Source: Pseudomonas sp. RIT409
Lineage (GTDB): Bacteria > Pseudomonadota > Gammaproteobacteria > Pseudomonadales > Pseudomonadaceae
Direction: 5' to 3'
Assembly (NCBI RefSeq): GCF_003052515.2
Contig: NZ_QARE02000027.1
Location: 1-64,000, forward strand
Length of the DNA: 64,000 nt
Program-made: the position numbers and the translations under genes
In this document: positions 50,886-59,749 of the stretch, piece by piece
How positions within the stretch are numbered: position 1 is the stretch's first letter
Layout of the letters: every line of letters begins with the position of its first letter
The notes under the pieces: model-generated
Database searches by the model: none
What the model saw: the letters and a program-made list of their open reading frames with translations, nothing else
Told to the model about the DNA's origin: nothing

Positions 50886-51947
50886 TCAGGGAATCAAGCG
50901 TCTGCGGCGCAGTTCGTCGAAGACGTTGAAGAACGCCCGGTCGCTCGCTTGAAACGCGGTGAAGCCCATCAGGCGGCTCTTCGACATGTCGGTAACCACT
51001 TCGATCGGCCGGCCGAGGTCGGCATCCGTGTGCCACGGCGAAATGAGCCGGTCGATGTCGGCTTCCTCCAGGTCGCTTTCAGCGGCGATCTGACGCCAGA
51101 GGGGTGCGTCATCGGCCATCTGCTCTGCCAGGGGTGAGGGGGTTGCGGGATAGTCGGCAGCTTCGAGGCCGAAATATTCGGCAATCTGCCCCCACATCCA
51201 TTTCCAGCGGAACACATCGCCGTTGGTGATGTTGAACGCCTGGTTGGCCGCCGCCGACGTGGTCGCTGCCCACAACAATTGTTGGGCCAACTGCCTTGCA
51301 TCGGTCATGTCCGTCAGGCTGTCCCACTGGACGCGCGAGCCCGGGAATACGAAAGGCCGACCTGTGTGCTTGCAGATGCTGGCGTAGACGGCGAGCGTGG
51401 TTGCCATGTTCATGGCGTTGCCTACCGCCACGCCGGTGATCGTGTGGGGACGATGCACGCTCCAGGTGAAGCCGTCTTTCTCGGCTGCAGCGAACACTTC
51501 GTCTTCCTGGGCGTAGTAGAAATTCTCTACGTCGAGCCGGCCTTGCTCTTCACGGAAAGGCGTCTGAGGCAGGCTGCCTTTGCCATAAGCTTCGAACGGG
51601 CCCAGGTAATGCTTGAGTCCGGTGACCAGCGCGACATGCTTGACGCTGCCGCCAGGACGGAGCGCGTCCAATACGTTGCGCACCATGGCGGCATTGACGC
51701 GAATGTTCTCGGCTTCCGTGGCCTGGCGCGACCAGGTCGTGAGAAAGACGTGGGTCGGCTTCACGTCTGCCAGCGCCTGGCGCAGGGACTCCGGATCTTG
51801 CAGGTCCGCAGCGACCGGAATGATGCCGTCAGCGCGGGCCGGGTGCCGTGACAGGGCCGCTACGCTCCAGCCGTTATCCAGCAGGAGCTGAGTGGTGGCG
51901 CTGCCTACGATGCCGCTGGCGCCTACGACTAATGCAGTGTTTGTCAT
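50886..51947 (-). CDS. SDR family oxidoreductase, PRISE-like
   Basis: A 353-residue extended short-chain dehydrogenase. The NADP motif is ALVVGASGIVGSATTQLL and the active region contains ALVTGLKHYLGPFEAYGKG, with a Tyr-containing NFYYAQEDE in place of the classic YxxxK. This matches the PRISE (progesterone 5-beta-reductase/iridoid synthase-like) group, which reduces enones. The substrate in Pseudomonas is unknown. It is a single gene, possibly preceded by a tiny frame. Confidence 0.85.
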   Translation of the reverse strand: MTNTALVVGASGIVGSATTQLLLDNGWSVAALSRHPARADGIIPVAADLQDPESLRQALADVKPTHVFLTTWSRQATEAENIRVNAAMVRNVLDALRPGGSVKHVALVTGLKHYLGPFEAYGKGSLPQTPFREEQGRLDVENFYYAQEDEVFAAAEKDGFTWSVHRPHTITGVAVGNAMNMATTLAVYASICKHTGRPFVFPGSRVQWDSLTDMTDARQLAQQLLWAATTSAAANQAFNITNGDVFRWKWMWGQIAEYFGLEAADYPATPSPLAEQMADDAPLWRQIAAESDLEEADIDRLISPWHTDADLGRPIEVVTDMSKSRLMGFTAFQASDRAFFNVFDELRRRRLIP

Positions 51948-51957
51948 GGGGTTTTCC

Positions 51958-52176
51958 TTAAGGGTCGGAGGTTTTTGCCTTCATGTGCTCTGGGCAAGTG
52001 ACCACCCGCTGGCGGATGGATTCCATGCAAGGCTGAAAATCCGGCTCGTTGGTGAATGAAACGAACGGCGCGTTGCCGAACGGCGCCGGTACGATACGGA
52101 TTCGATGTTCATCGATATAATGGCCGGCGGTTGGACCGGGGAAGTGGCCACTGGCCGACTCGCACGGCGGCTCCAA
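51958..52176 (-). CDS. Possible small protein upstream of the SDR gene
   Basis: A 72-residue frame ending ten nt before the SDR start. Its middle (YIDEHRIRIVPAPFGNAPFV) reads like real protein with mixed strands, but the first 20 residues do not and no ribosome binding site is seen. It may be a fragment. The rest of 51948-52368 has no other recognised feature. Confidence 0.25.
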   Translation of the reverse strand: MEPPCESASGHFPGPTAGHYIDEHRIRIVPAPFGNAPFVSFTNEPDFQPCMESIRQRVVTCPEHMKAKTSDP

Positions 52177-52368
52177 CTACACTGCCGCGAGACGGCAGCT
52201 ATCGCTGCACCGCCCTGGCCTTGAATCCCTGACCGTTCAAACAGGCACTGCGTGTGCTGCTGGTGGCGCATGGACGGGCGTTGTCGTCCATGGGCGACGA
52301 ATTGGCGACCGATTAAACGCGTCCCTCATGCAATCGTTTCGCCTTTACTCATTGAAAACCAAGGGTTT

Positions 52369-53334
52369 ATGAATAGATTATTTTCTGTCGCGCCGATGAT
52401 GGATTGGACTGACCGCCATTGCCGGTTCTTCCTGCGGCTGCTGTCAAAAAATGCGCTGCTGTACACCGAAATGGTCACCACCGGTGCGTTGTTGCACGGC
52501 GACAGCCAACGCTTCCTGCGGCATGACTCGACTGAGCATCCGTTGGCCCTGCAACTGGGCGGCAGCCACCCGGCAGACCTGGCCGCCAGCGCCCGCCTGG
52601 CTCAGGCGGCGGGGTACGATGAAGTCAACCTGAACGTCGGCTGCCCCAGCGACCGGGTGCAGAACAACATGATCGGGGCGGTGTTGATGGGGCATCCGCA
52701 GGTGGTCGCCGACTGCGTCAAGGCCATGCGTGACGCGGTGTCGATCCCAGTGACCGTCAAGCACCGGATCGGGATCAATGGCCGGGACAGCTATGAACAA
52801 CTGTGCGAATTCGTCGGCACGGTGCGTGAGGCCGGGTGCACCAGTTTCACGGTGCATGCTCGCATTGCCATCCTCGAAGGCTTGTCACCCAAGGAAAACC
52901 GTGAGATTCCGCCTTTGCGGTATGAGGTGGCTGCGCAACTCAAGCGTGATTTTCCGGACCTGGAATTCATTCTCAATGGCGGGATCAAGACGCTCGAGCA
53001 GTGCCAGGAGCACCTGAAGACCTTCGACGGGGTGATGCTCGGGCGTGAGGCGTACCATAACCCTTACCTGCTGGCGGAAGTGGACCGCTTGCTGTTTGGG
53101 GGCACGGAGCCGCCCATTACCCGGGCCGAGGCCCTGGCCAAACTGCGTCCCTACGTCGAGGCGCATCTCCGCGAAGGCGGGTCGATGCACCATATCACCC
53201 GTCATGTGCTCGGGCTGGGCACCGGCTTTCCCGGCGCACGCAAGTTTCGTCAGTTGCTGTCGGTGGACATCCACAAGACCCACGACCCACTGGGCCTGCT
53301 GGACAAGGCGGGGGAGCTGCTGGAAGGGCGTTGA
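52369..53334 (+). CDS. dusA: tRNA-dihydrouridine synthase A
   Basis: A 321-residue DusA. VAPMMDWTDRHCRFFLRLL, the FMN-site QLGGSHPADLA, catalytic-cysteine region NLNVGCPSDRVQ and HARIAILEGLSPKENR are typical. It reduces uridines in the D-loop (positions 20/20a) of tRNAs using NADPH. The 5' end of dusA is a known integration site for some prophages and islands; none is inserted here. The ATG at 52369 follows AAGGG. Confidence 0.95.
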   Translation: MNRLFSVAPMMDWTDRHCRFFLRLLSKNALLYTEMVTTGALLHGDSQRFLRHDSTEHPLALQLGGSHPADLAASARLAQAAGYDEVNLNVGCPSDRVQNNMIGAVLMGHPQVVADCVKAMRDAVSIPVTVKHRIGINGRDSYEQLCEFVGTVREAGCTSFTVHARIAILEGLSPKENREIPPLRYEVAAQLKRDFPDLEFILNGGIKTLEQCQEHLKTFDGVMLGREAYHNPYLLAEVDRLLFGGTEPPITRAEALAKLRPYVEAHLREGGSMHHITRHVLGLGTGFPGARKFRQLLSVDIHKTHDPLGLLDKAGELLEGR

Positions 53335-53540
53335 GCTCACTCGTTACCTCAGCAGCTTGGCTTGCGCCACCGTGACCGGCACACCGATGAGAACGAGGCT
53401 TGCGACCGGGTGGACTGTCTGTTCAAATCGGAGGGTTTTTCATCCATTTCGCCGCGTTTTGTCACCTGTTCGTGACATTGGCTTTCTTCACGCTGGCGCT
53501 GCGTCTGTAGACAATAACGACAAGATCACAGGAGTCATCG

Positions 53541-54467
53541 ATGCGTCCGATTCGTCTTGGATTGGTGGGGTACGGCAAGATCGCGCAGGATCAACATGTC
53601 CCGACGATCCGGGCCAACCCGCAGTTCGACCTGGTGGCCGTGGCCACGATGGGGCGACCCTGTCCCGAGGTGGAAAATTTCGGTTCGCTGACCGAACTGT
53701 TGGCCAAGGCGCCGCAGGTGGATGCGATTGCGTTCTGCACCCCGCCGCAAGGCCGCTACGGGCTCGTCGAGCAAGCCGTGCGGGCGGGCAAGCATGTGTT
53801 GGTGGAGAAGCCTCCCTGCTCGACATTGGGCGAGGCCTATGCGCTGATCGATGAAGTGGGCCGCGCCGGCGTGACGGGTTTGTTCGCCTGGCACTCGCGC
53901 TTTGCGCCGGGAGTGGGCCATGCCAGAGCCTGGCTTGAGGGCCAGCGTTTGCGCCAGGTGGTCGTGCATTGGAAGGAGCAAGTGCGTAAATGGCACCCCG
54001 GTCAGTCGTGGATCTGGGAGGCGGGGGGGCTGGGGGTATTCGATCCTGGCATCAATGCCCTGTCCATCGTCACCGACCTGCTGCCGAATCCGTTGTTTGT
54101 GTCGTCGGCAAACCTGAAGGTGCCGGGCAATTGCCAATCGCCCATTGCCGCCACGCTGAATCTGCGCGATGGGGAAGGCGTGCAGGTCTTGGCCGAGTTC
54201 GATTTCGACCATTCCGACAATGAGCTGTGGCGGATCGAGTTGCACACGGACGCCGGTGTCATGCGCCTGGACAGCGGCGGGGCGGTGGCAACGTTGGACG
54301 GTGCGATTCAGACCTTGTCGGAAGAGGGGGAGTACTCAGCGATGTACCGCCATTTTGCGCAACTGATCGCGGCCAAACGCAGCGATCTGGACCTGCAGCC
54401 GCTGCGGATCGTCGCAGACAGTTTCTTCGTAGGAAGCCAGGACACCGTGGCGGACTTCCACGAGTGA
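53541..54467 (+). CDS. D-galactose 1-dehydrogenase (Gfo/Idh/MocA family)
   Basis: A 308-residue NAD(P)-dependent sugar dehydrogenase. RLGLVGYGKIAQDQHVP is the Rossmann start, VEKPPCSTLGEA holds the conserved EKP lysine, and WKEQVRKWHPGQSWIWEAGG with FDPGINALSIV closely follows the Pseudomonas fluorescens galactose dehydrogenase pattern. It oxidises D-galactose (and related L-arabinose/D-fucose) to the lactone. The ATG follows GGAGTCATCG. No other galactose or arabinose genes are adjacent. Confidence 0.88.
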   Translation: MRPIRLGLVGYGKIAQDQHVPTIRANPQFDLVAVATMGRPCPEVENFGSLTELLAKAPQVDAIAFCTPPQGRYGLVEQAVRAGKHVLVEKPPCSTLGEAYALIDEVGRAGVTGLFAWHSRFAPGVGHARAWLEGQRLRQVVVHWKEQVRKWHPGQSWIWEAGGLGVFDPGINALSIVTDLLPNPLFVSSANLKVPGNCQSPIAATLNLRDGEGVQVLAEFDFDHSDNELWRIELHTDAGVMRLDSGGAVATLDGAIQTLSEEGEYSAMYRHFAQLIAAKRSDLDLQPLRIVADSFFVGSQDTVADFHE

Positions 54468-54524
54468 CGCGTGAAAGGCGACGGTCGGCCCGGTAGCGTC
54501 ACTTCGCGGGTTGACCGTGCGCGG

Positions 54525-54602
54525 TCAACTGTGTGCAACCCCTGCCAAGGCGATTGAAAAGGACACGATCAGCATTAGCAGGATGGTCATGTTGATGGAC
54601 AT
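54525..54602 (-). CDS. Possible 25-residue membrane peptide
   Basis: The frame encodes M-S-I-N followed by a hydrophobic helix (MTILLMLIVSFSIALAGV) and ends AHS. AAGGA lies eight nt upstream of the ATG. The composition is that of small single-helix membrane proteins. It stands alone in the 383-bp gap between the galactose dehydrogenase and nudK genes; the rest of that gap shows nothing. It does not resemble KdpF. Confidence 0.35.
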   Translation of the reverse strand: MSINMTILLMLIVSFSIALAGVAHS

Positions 54603-54850
54603 CGGAGAATCCTTGTTCAGTGAGTCGATGACGTGATGATCCCGTGCCTGGCGCACGAAATGAACGGCGCTGCGTAGCATGTTGGATATCGACACAATCG
54701 ATAGTTTCCCCCTTTGATCTCGAGCAGTGGGCTGTGCTAGCCCCGGATGACGGCCTGTGTTTAGCGCTCGTTCAGCGTTCGCTCGGCTCGGGAAGTCCTG
54801 CTAGGGTGGTGCCATCTTCCATCTGGCACCCGCCGTCACCAAGGCCATCC

Positions 54851-55429
54851 ATGTCTCGTCCCCCTATCCGCATCACCGCCGAAGAAACCCTCTCTGACAA
54901 CTGGTACGTGCTGAAGAAATACAGCTTCGATTTGAAGCGGCGTGACGGCACTTGGCAGCCCCAGACGCGCGAGGTCTACGACCGAGGCAATGGCGCAACC
55001 ATCCTGCTCTACAACCTGGAGCGCCGTACGGTCGTCCTGACGCGACAGTTCCGCCTCCCCGCCTTCGTCAACGACCATGACGGCTACCTGATCGAAGCGG
55101 CCGCCGGGCTATTGGACAACGCCAGCCCCGAAGAGCGCATTCGCCTGGAAGCTGAAGAAGAAACCGGCTACCGGGTCAGGTCGGTGCGCAAGATCTTCGA
55201 AGCCTTCATGAGCCCGGGTTCGGTCACCGAGCGAATTCATTTCTTCATCGGTGAGTATCGGCCGGATGATCGGGTCAGCACCGGTGGTGGCCTGGAAGAG
55301 GAAGGAGAAGACATCGAAGTGCTGGAGCTGAGCTTCGAACAAGCGCTTGCCATGGTGGAGTCCGGAGAGATCGCCGATGGCAAGACCATCATGTTGTTGC
55401 AATATCTGGAACTGCGATTGAAACCCTGA
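54851..55429 (+). CDS. nudK: NUDIX hydrolase NudK (GDP-mannose pyrophosphatase type)
   Basis: A 192-residue NUDIX enzyme. The start RITAEETLSDNWYVLKKYSF is typical of NudK, and the NUDIX box runs GLLDNASPEERIRLEAEEETGY (REUXEEXGU part: LEAEEETGY). NudK hydrolyses GDP-mannose to GMP and mannose-1-phosphate. The ATG at 54851 gives the family N-terminus MSRPPIRIT. It is monocistronic. Confidence 0.9.
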   Translation: MSRPPIRITAEETLSDNWYVLKKYSFDLKRRDGTWQPQTREVYDRGNGATILLYNLERRTVVLTRQFRLPAFVNDHDGYLIEAAAGLLDNASPEERIRLEAEEETGYRVRSVRKIFEAFMSPGSVTERIHFFIGEYRPDDRVSTGGGLEEEGEDIEVLELSFEQALAMVESGEIADGKTIMLLQYLELRLKP

Positions 55430-55494
55430 CTCACCCTGAAATACTGGCCGCGCTGGATGCAGAAACCTCCGACGCGCCATGCAACTCTGCTCTT

Positions 55495-55538
55495 ACTGCA
55501 GTAGGGCAGGTCAGATACTGCAGTAGGGCAGGTCAGAT
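55495..55538. repeat. Tandem duplication of a 22-bp unit
   Basis: The unit ACTGCAGTAGGGCAGGTCAGAT occurs twice in direct contact (55495-55516 and 55517-55538), without mismatch. It lies in the 396-bp gap before the sigma factor gene, about 240 bp upstream of the Fur-like site. Confidence 0.9.
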
Positions 55539-55776
55539 GTGCGACTTGTGTCTCAGGTCGCACCGATCTTCGTCGTGAAGCCATCTGTTTCTGCCAGCGG
55601 GAATTGCCCTGCACCTGGCCCTCGTGCAATGGCAACTGGGCGTAGCAGGGCAGGGCAAGCGCCTTCAAATCAGCGGGTTACAGCGCTACTGCCAGCATGT
55701 TGCCGCCATACCCCAGCTCGGGGAACGACCACCGACTTATAACGAAAGTTTCGCGTAACGGTAAAATTTCTTACAT

Positions 55777-55795
55777 TGCAATGAGAATCGTTTGC
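55777..55795 (+). promoter_or_regulatory. Fur-like box upstream of the ECF sigma gene
   Basis: The core AATGAGAATCGTTTGC matches the middle of the Fur consensus (TGATAATCATT-like) and lies 31 nt before the sigma factor start. PvdS-type genes are classically Fur-repressed, so the site fits the gene. Confidence 0.65.
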
Positions 55796-55825
55796 GTTAT
55801 TCTTCGCGTTCCTTTGTAACCAGGG

Positions 55826-56407
55826 ATGTCGAGCAAGATGGATTTTCAACCTGCAATGAGCCAGTCCACCCGGGTTCGCTCCACGTGCGTTGGCGGGTCT
55901 TGTGCGTCCATGGACCCGCGTCTCGATGCCTTGATGGGCACCTACCACACCCATCGAGAAGGGCTGCTGCGTCTGGCGGCGAAATTTCTGGGCTGTCGCG
56001 CACGCGCCGAAGACGTGGTGCAGGACGCGTTCGTGAAGATGCTCGAAAGCGATCTCGCCTCCGTCGAACCTGCCCGCTACATGTTTCGGGTGGTGCGCAA
56101 CCTGTCCATCGACCGCCTGCGCCGTCAGCGCCTCGAGCGCAGCCATGGCGCCGAAACCGAGCTCGACGAGCAGCCTCGGTTCGAGGTCTCCCCGGAGCGC
56201 GTCCTCGCGGGGCGTGAATCGGTGACCCAACTGGTGGGCGCGCTCAACGAACTGCCCAAGCGCATGCGCATCGTTTTCAACCTCAGCCAGATCCAGGGCT
56301 ACACCCAACGCGATGTGGCGAAGGTCATTGGCACTTCCCCCACCATGGTCAACTTTCTGCTGCGCGACACGCTGTCCCATTGCCGTGCGCGGCTGGGCGA
56401 CATCTAG
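55826..56407 (+). CDS. ECF sigma factor, PvdS type
   Basis: A 193-residue iron-starvation sigma factor. Region 2 has KFLGCRARAEDVVQDAFVKM and FRVVRNLSIDRLRRQ; region 4 has ELPKRMRIVFNLSQIQGYTQ and VIGTSPTMVNFLLRDTLSHC, the pattern of PvdS/PbrA-like sigmas. It should direct transcription of siderophore genes from TAAAT-N16-CGT promoters; one such site precedes the ornithine hydroxylase gene here. No FecR-like anti-sigma gene is adjacent, as for pvdS. Start 55826 is uncertain; ATGs at 55838, 55856 and 55910 are in frame. Confidence 0.85.
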   Translation: MSSKMDFQPAMSQSTRVRSTCVGGSCASMDPRLDALMGTYHTHREGLLRLAAKFLGCRARAEDVVQDAFVKMLESDLASVEPARYMFRVVRNLSIDRLRRQRLERSHGAETELDEQPRFEVSPERVLAGRESVTQLVGALNELPKRMRIVFNLSQIQGYTQRDVAKVIGTSPTMVNFLLRDTLSHCRARLGDI

Positions 56408-56454
56408 GTGCGGTTGTACCCCTTTTCGTTTTTCGCTTTCTGCCGGAGTTTTTC

Positions 56455-58149
56455 ATGAAATTAGTTCGTCTGGTCTTCCAGCAATACCGCTGGCCGCTTG
56501 CGATGGTTTTGCTGCTGAGCATCAGCAGCGGCCTGTTGAGCGTGGGCGTGATCGCCTTCGTCAACCAGCGCATGATCAGCGTCCACGAAGGGCTGGGCAC
56601 AGCGCTGTGGCAGTTTGGCCTGATGCTGGTGGTGTTGCTGGCGCTCGCTTCGGGGGCGTCGCTGTCGCTGACCGCCTTGGGGCATCGTTTCGTGTACGGC
56701 CTGCGCCGGGTGATGGTCAAGCGTTTGCTGGACACCCACATCGAGCGGATCGAGTCCATTGGCGGCGCGAAAATCTACGCCAGCCTGTCCAGCGACATCA
56801 GGGCCGTGACCATGGCCTTCGTGCAACTGCCGGATTTGATCTACGGGTCAGTGCTCAGCCTGGCCGCCTTCAGTTACCTGGCCTGGCTGTCACCGTCGCT
56901 GTTCATCACCACCTTGGGCTGGATGGCGTTCACCCTGGGCGTCGGTTGGCTGCTGGTGGGCAAACTCAATGCCCACATCCGCGCGCTGCGGGAGTCGGAG
57001 GACAAGCTCTATCAGAGCTACCAGTCAGTGATCGACGGTCGCAAGGAGTTGACCCTCAACCGCGACCGCGCTCGTCGCCTCTACGAGGAAACGTTCGACC
57101 GTGCCGCGTTGCGCTATCGCGAGCATTTCACCCTGGCTGATCGTTACCACGGGCTGGCAAGCAACTGGGCCAACATCATGGTGTTGGGCACCATCGGCCT
57201 GGCGTTTTACCTGGCTAACGGTCTGGGGTGGGCCCCGACCGAAGTCGCGGCCACCTATGCGCTGACGGTGCTGTTCATGCGTACCCCCTTGGTCTTGGCG
57301 GTGGCGGCGATTCCCGCGCAGGTGTCCGGCCGGGTGGCGCTGGACAAGGTCGAGTCGCTGGCACTGGCCGAGCATCACGAAAGCTTCGACATCGCGCCGA
57401 GCCATATCGTCGGTCACTGGCGGACCCTTGAGCTGCGCGATGTCGAGTATCACTACCCGGCTCAGGGGGACGAGCCTGGCTTCGATGTCGGGCCCGTCAG
57501 CCTGACGCTGCGCCGGGGAGAGACGGTGTTTCTGATGGGGGGCAATGGCAGTGGAAAATCCAGCCTGGCGCGTCTGCTCAGCGGTCTCTATCGCCCGTCG
57601 GCAGGCGCCATTCTGATCGACGGCCGAGTGATCGGCGCGGACGACTGGCTGGCTTACCGTCGTCTGTTCGCCAGTGTGTTCACGGACTTCCACCTGTTTT
57701 CGCAACTGCTGGGGGCCGAGGGGCAGGACGCCGACACCGTGCAGGTGGAGCACTGGCTAGATCAATTGCACATGAAGCACAAAGTGCAGATCGGCCAAGG
57801 GCACCTCCTCGATACGCGTTTTTCCCAAGGCCAGCGTAAACGCCTGGCATTGCTGCTGGCGCTGCTGGAAAGCCGCGACATCCTGCTGCTCGACGAATGG
57901 GCCGCCGACCAGGACCCGTTGTTTCGCCGGTTTTTCTACCGCGAGCTGCTGCCGATGTTCAAGCAGGCTGGGGTCACCGTGTTCGCCATCAGCCACGACG
58001 ATCAGTACTTCGATGTGGCGGACCGCCTGGTGAAGATGGAGTCGGGCCAACTCAGCGAATTGCAGGGGGACCGCCGCGAGCACGCCAGCCGGGATGCCGT
58101 GGAGGAGATCGGTGGCGCGTACGCACGGGAAGTCGTAAAGGCTTTGTAA
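56455..58149 (+). CDS. pvdE: Cyclic peptide/siderophore ABC exporter, PvdE type
   Basis: A 564-residue half-transporter: six membrane helices (residues 10-330), then an ATPase with Walker A GGNGSGKSSLARLL, a signature-like FSQGQRKRLALLLAL and Walker B ILLLDEWAADQDP. The LDEWAADQDP sequence is typical of the PvdE/SyrD cyclic peptide exporter family. PvdE carries the acylated pyoverdine precursor to the periplasm. The ATG at 56455 follows CGGAG, 47 nt after the sigma gene. Confidence 0.88.
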   Translation: MKLVRLVFQQYRWPLAMVLLLSISSGLLSVGVIAFVNQRMISVHEGLGTALWQFGLMLVVLLALASGASLSLTALGHRFVYGLRRVMVKRLLDTHIERIESIGGAKIYASLSSDIRAVTMAFVQLPDLIYGSVLSLAAFSYLAWLSPSLFITTLGWMAFTLGVGWLLVGKLNAHIRALRESEDKLYQSYQSVIDGRKELTLNRDRARRLYEETFDRAALRYREHFTLADRYHGLASNWANIMVLGTIGLAFYLANGLGWAPTEVAATYALTVLFMRTPLVLAVAAIPAQVSGRVALDKVESLALAEHHESFDIAPSHIVGHWRTLELRDVEYHYPAQGDEPGFDVGPVSLTLRRGETVFLMGGNGSGKSSLARLLSGLYRPSAGAILIDGRVIGADDWLAYRRLFASVFTDFHLFSQLLGAEGQDADTVQVEHWLDQLHMKHKVQIGQGHLLDTRFSQGQRKRLALLLALLESRDILLLDEWAADQDPLFRRFFYRELLPMFKQAGVTVFAISHDDQYFDVADRLVKMESGQLSELQGDRREHASRDAVEEIGGAYAREVVKAL

Positions 58150-58168
58150 GTTTTTCAGCCGCAAAGAC

Positions 58169-58192
58169 TAAACAGCCGATGGGCTCAGGCGT
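58169..58192 (+). promoter_or_regulatory. PvdS-type promoter upstream of the ornithine hydroxylase gene
   Basis: TAAAC (58169-58173), exactly 16 nt, then CGT (58190-58192), one base away from the iron-starvation box TAAAT-N16-CGT. It faces the hydroxylase gene. Confidence 0.6.
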
Positions 58193-58196
58193 CTTT

Positions 58197-58215
58197 GTAA
58201 TGATAATCAGTCTTA
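58197..58215 (+). promoter_or_regulatory. Fur-like box upstream of the ornithine hydroxylase gene
   Basis: GTAATGATAATCAGTCTTA contains the complete central TGATAATCA of the Fur consensus, directly downstream of the PvdS-type promoter. Dual control by Fur and the sigma factor is suggested. Confidence 0.6.
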
Positions 58216-58310
58216 CTCATTTCGATGCGTGTGACCTGCCCCTGGCGTATGTGAGATGGCTCACTCCCGCGCTGGACCTCATCACGCATCGCTCCTAACG
58301 AGAGGGAAGC

Positions 58311-59639
58311 ATGGAACTCGTCTACGACTACATCGGCATTGGTTTCGGCCCGTCGAACCTGGCCTTGGCGATTGCCACCCAAGAGCACGCATTGCGTAAC
58401 GGGCTGGCGCCCCAGGTGTGTTTCCTCGAAAAGAAGCCCGCGTTCAACTGGCACGAAGGCATGCTGATCGACGGCTCCACCATGCAGATATCTTTCCTCA
58501 AGGACCTGGTCACGTTGCGCAACCCGGCAAGCCGTTTCACCTTCGTCAATTACCTCAAGGAGCGGGGGCGGTTGCAGGATTTCATCAACCTCAAGACGTT
58601 CTTCCCGACCCGTGAGGAGTACACCGATTACCTGAGCTGGGCGGCCTCGCATTTCAACGAGCAGGCGCACTACGGCGAGGAAGTGATCGCGGTCGAGCCA
58701 CATGTTCAGGACGGGCGTTTCATCGCGGTGGATGTGATTTCCCGAGGCCCGGGTGGCGGTATTTCCCGTCGTCGCGGGCGCAATCTGGTGTTTGGTATCG
58801 GCGGCGTCCCGCAGACCCCGGCGGCCTTCGACGGCGTGCACGACCCCCGTGTCCTGCACTCGGCGGGCTACCGCGGCGGCATTGAAAAATTGCTGGTCAA
58901 TCGTCCGGGCCCGGTGCGCGTGGCGGTCGTCGGCGGCGGGCAGAGCGCGGCGGAAATCTTCGAGGACCTAGCCTGCCGTTTCGACAACGTGGAGGCCAGT
59001 CTGGTGATCCGTGGCAGTGCGCTGAAGCCGTCCGACGACAGCCCATTCGTCAACCAGATCTTCAACCCCTCCTTCACCGATACCATCTTCAACCACAGCG
59101 AAGCGCGGCGAGACGCGTTGTTCACCGAATTCCGCAACACCAACTACTCCGTCGTCGACACGGACCTGATCGAAACCATTTTCCAGCGCATGTACCAGCA
59201 GAAGGTTCGGGGCGAGGAGCGTCATCATTTGCTCACCAACCGCGAAGTGGTGCATGCCGAAGTCGGCGCCGCGGGTATCGAGCTGTTCCTGCAGGACGCG
59301 GCTCTTGACCAGACTCACAGCGCGTCCTTCGACATCGTGGTGCTGGCCACCGGTTACCGCCGCGACTATCACCTCGAGCTCCTGGCCGGTCTCGGGGAAC
59401 ACATCCAGGGCGTGACCGTCGACCGCGATTACCGCCTGGCGCTGCGGGCGGGCAGCGAAGCGGGCATCTTCCTTCAGGGTTGCTGCGAGGACAGCCATGG
59501 GTTGAGCGACACACTGCTGTCGGTGTTGGCCGTGCGCTCCCAGGAAGTGGTGGAGTCGATCTTTGCCGAGTACGAGCAACCCTGTTCCAACCGACCGACG
59601 CAGCCCCATGAGCGCGTGGCGCTGAAGCTGGCGCGCTAG
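58311..59639 (+). CDS. pvdA: L-ornithine N5-monooxygenase PvdA
   Basis: A 442-residue flavin N-hydroxylase. The FAD motif is YIGIGFGPSNLALAIA, the NADPH motif is VAVVGGGQSAAEIF, and the C-terminal ATGYRRDYHLELL is the substrate/FAD motif of the family. It hydroxylates ornithine with NADPH and oxygen to supply the hydroxamate for iron binding. The ATG follows GAGGGAAGC. It lies between the exporter and the NRPS genes, in one direction. Confidence 0.93.
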   Translation: MELVYDYIGIGFGPSNLALAIATQEHALRNGLAPQVCFLEKKPAFNWHEGMLIDGSTMQISFLKDLVTLRNPASRFTFVNYLKERGRLQDFINLKTFFPTREEYTDYLSWAASHFNEQAHYGEEVIAVEPHVQDGRFIAVDVISRGPGGGISRRRGRNLVFGIGGVPQTPAAFDGVHDPRVLHSAGYRGGIEKLLVNRPGPVRVAVVGGGQSAAEIFEDLACRFDNVEASLVIRGSALKPSDDSPFVNQIFNPSFTDTIFNHSEARRDALFTEFRNTNYSVVDTDLIETIFQRMYQQKVRGEERHHLLTNREVVHAEVGAAGIELFLQDAALDQTHSASFDIVVLATGYRRDYHLELLAGLGEHIQGVTVDRDYRLALRAGSEAGIFLQGCCEDSHGLSDTLLSVLAVRSQEVVESIFAEYEQPCSNRPTQPHERVALKLAR

Positions 59640-59749
59640 ACCGTCACGACGGTGGCCGAGGGCGGCCACCCAATCCCTTTTCACGACCTCGCGGGAGGCC
59701 TGTTCGGCCTTCCGTGGGTTGATGCTTGCCGAAACAAATAGGTGAACGC

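Noticed and set aside
51948..52400. Integration scar at the 5' end of dusA
   Set aside because: dusA is a known integration target, but no integrase, duplicated dusA start or direct repeat is present.
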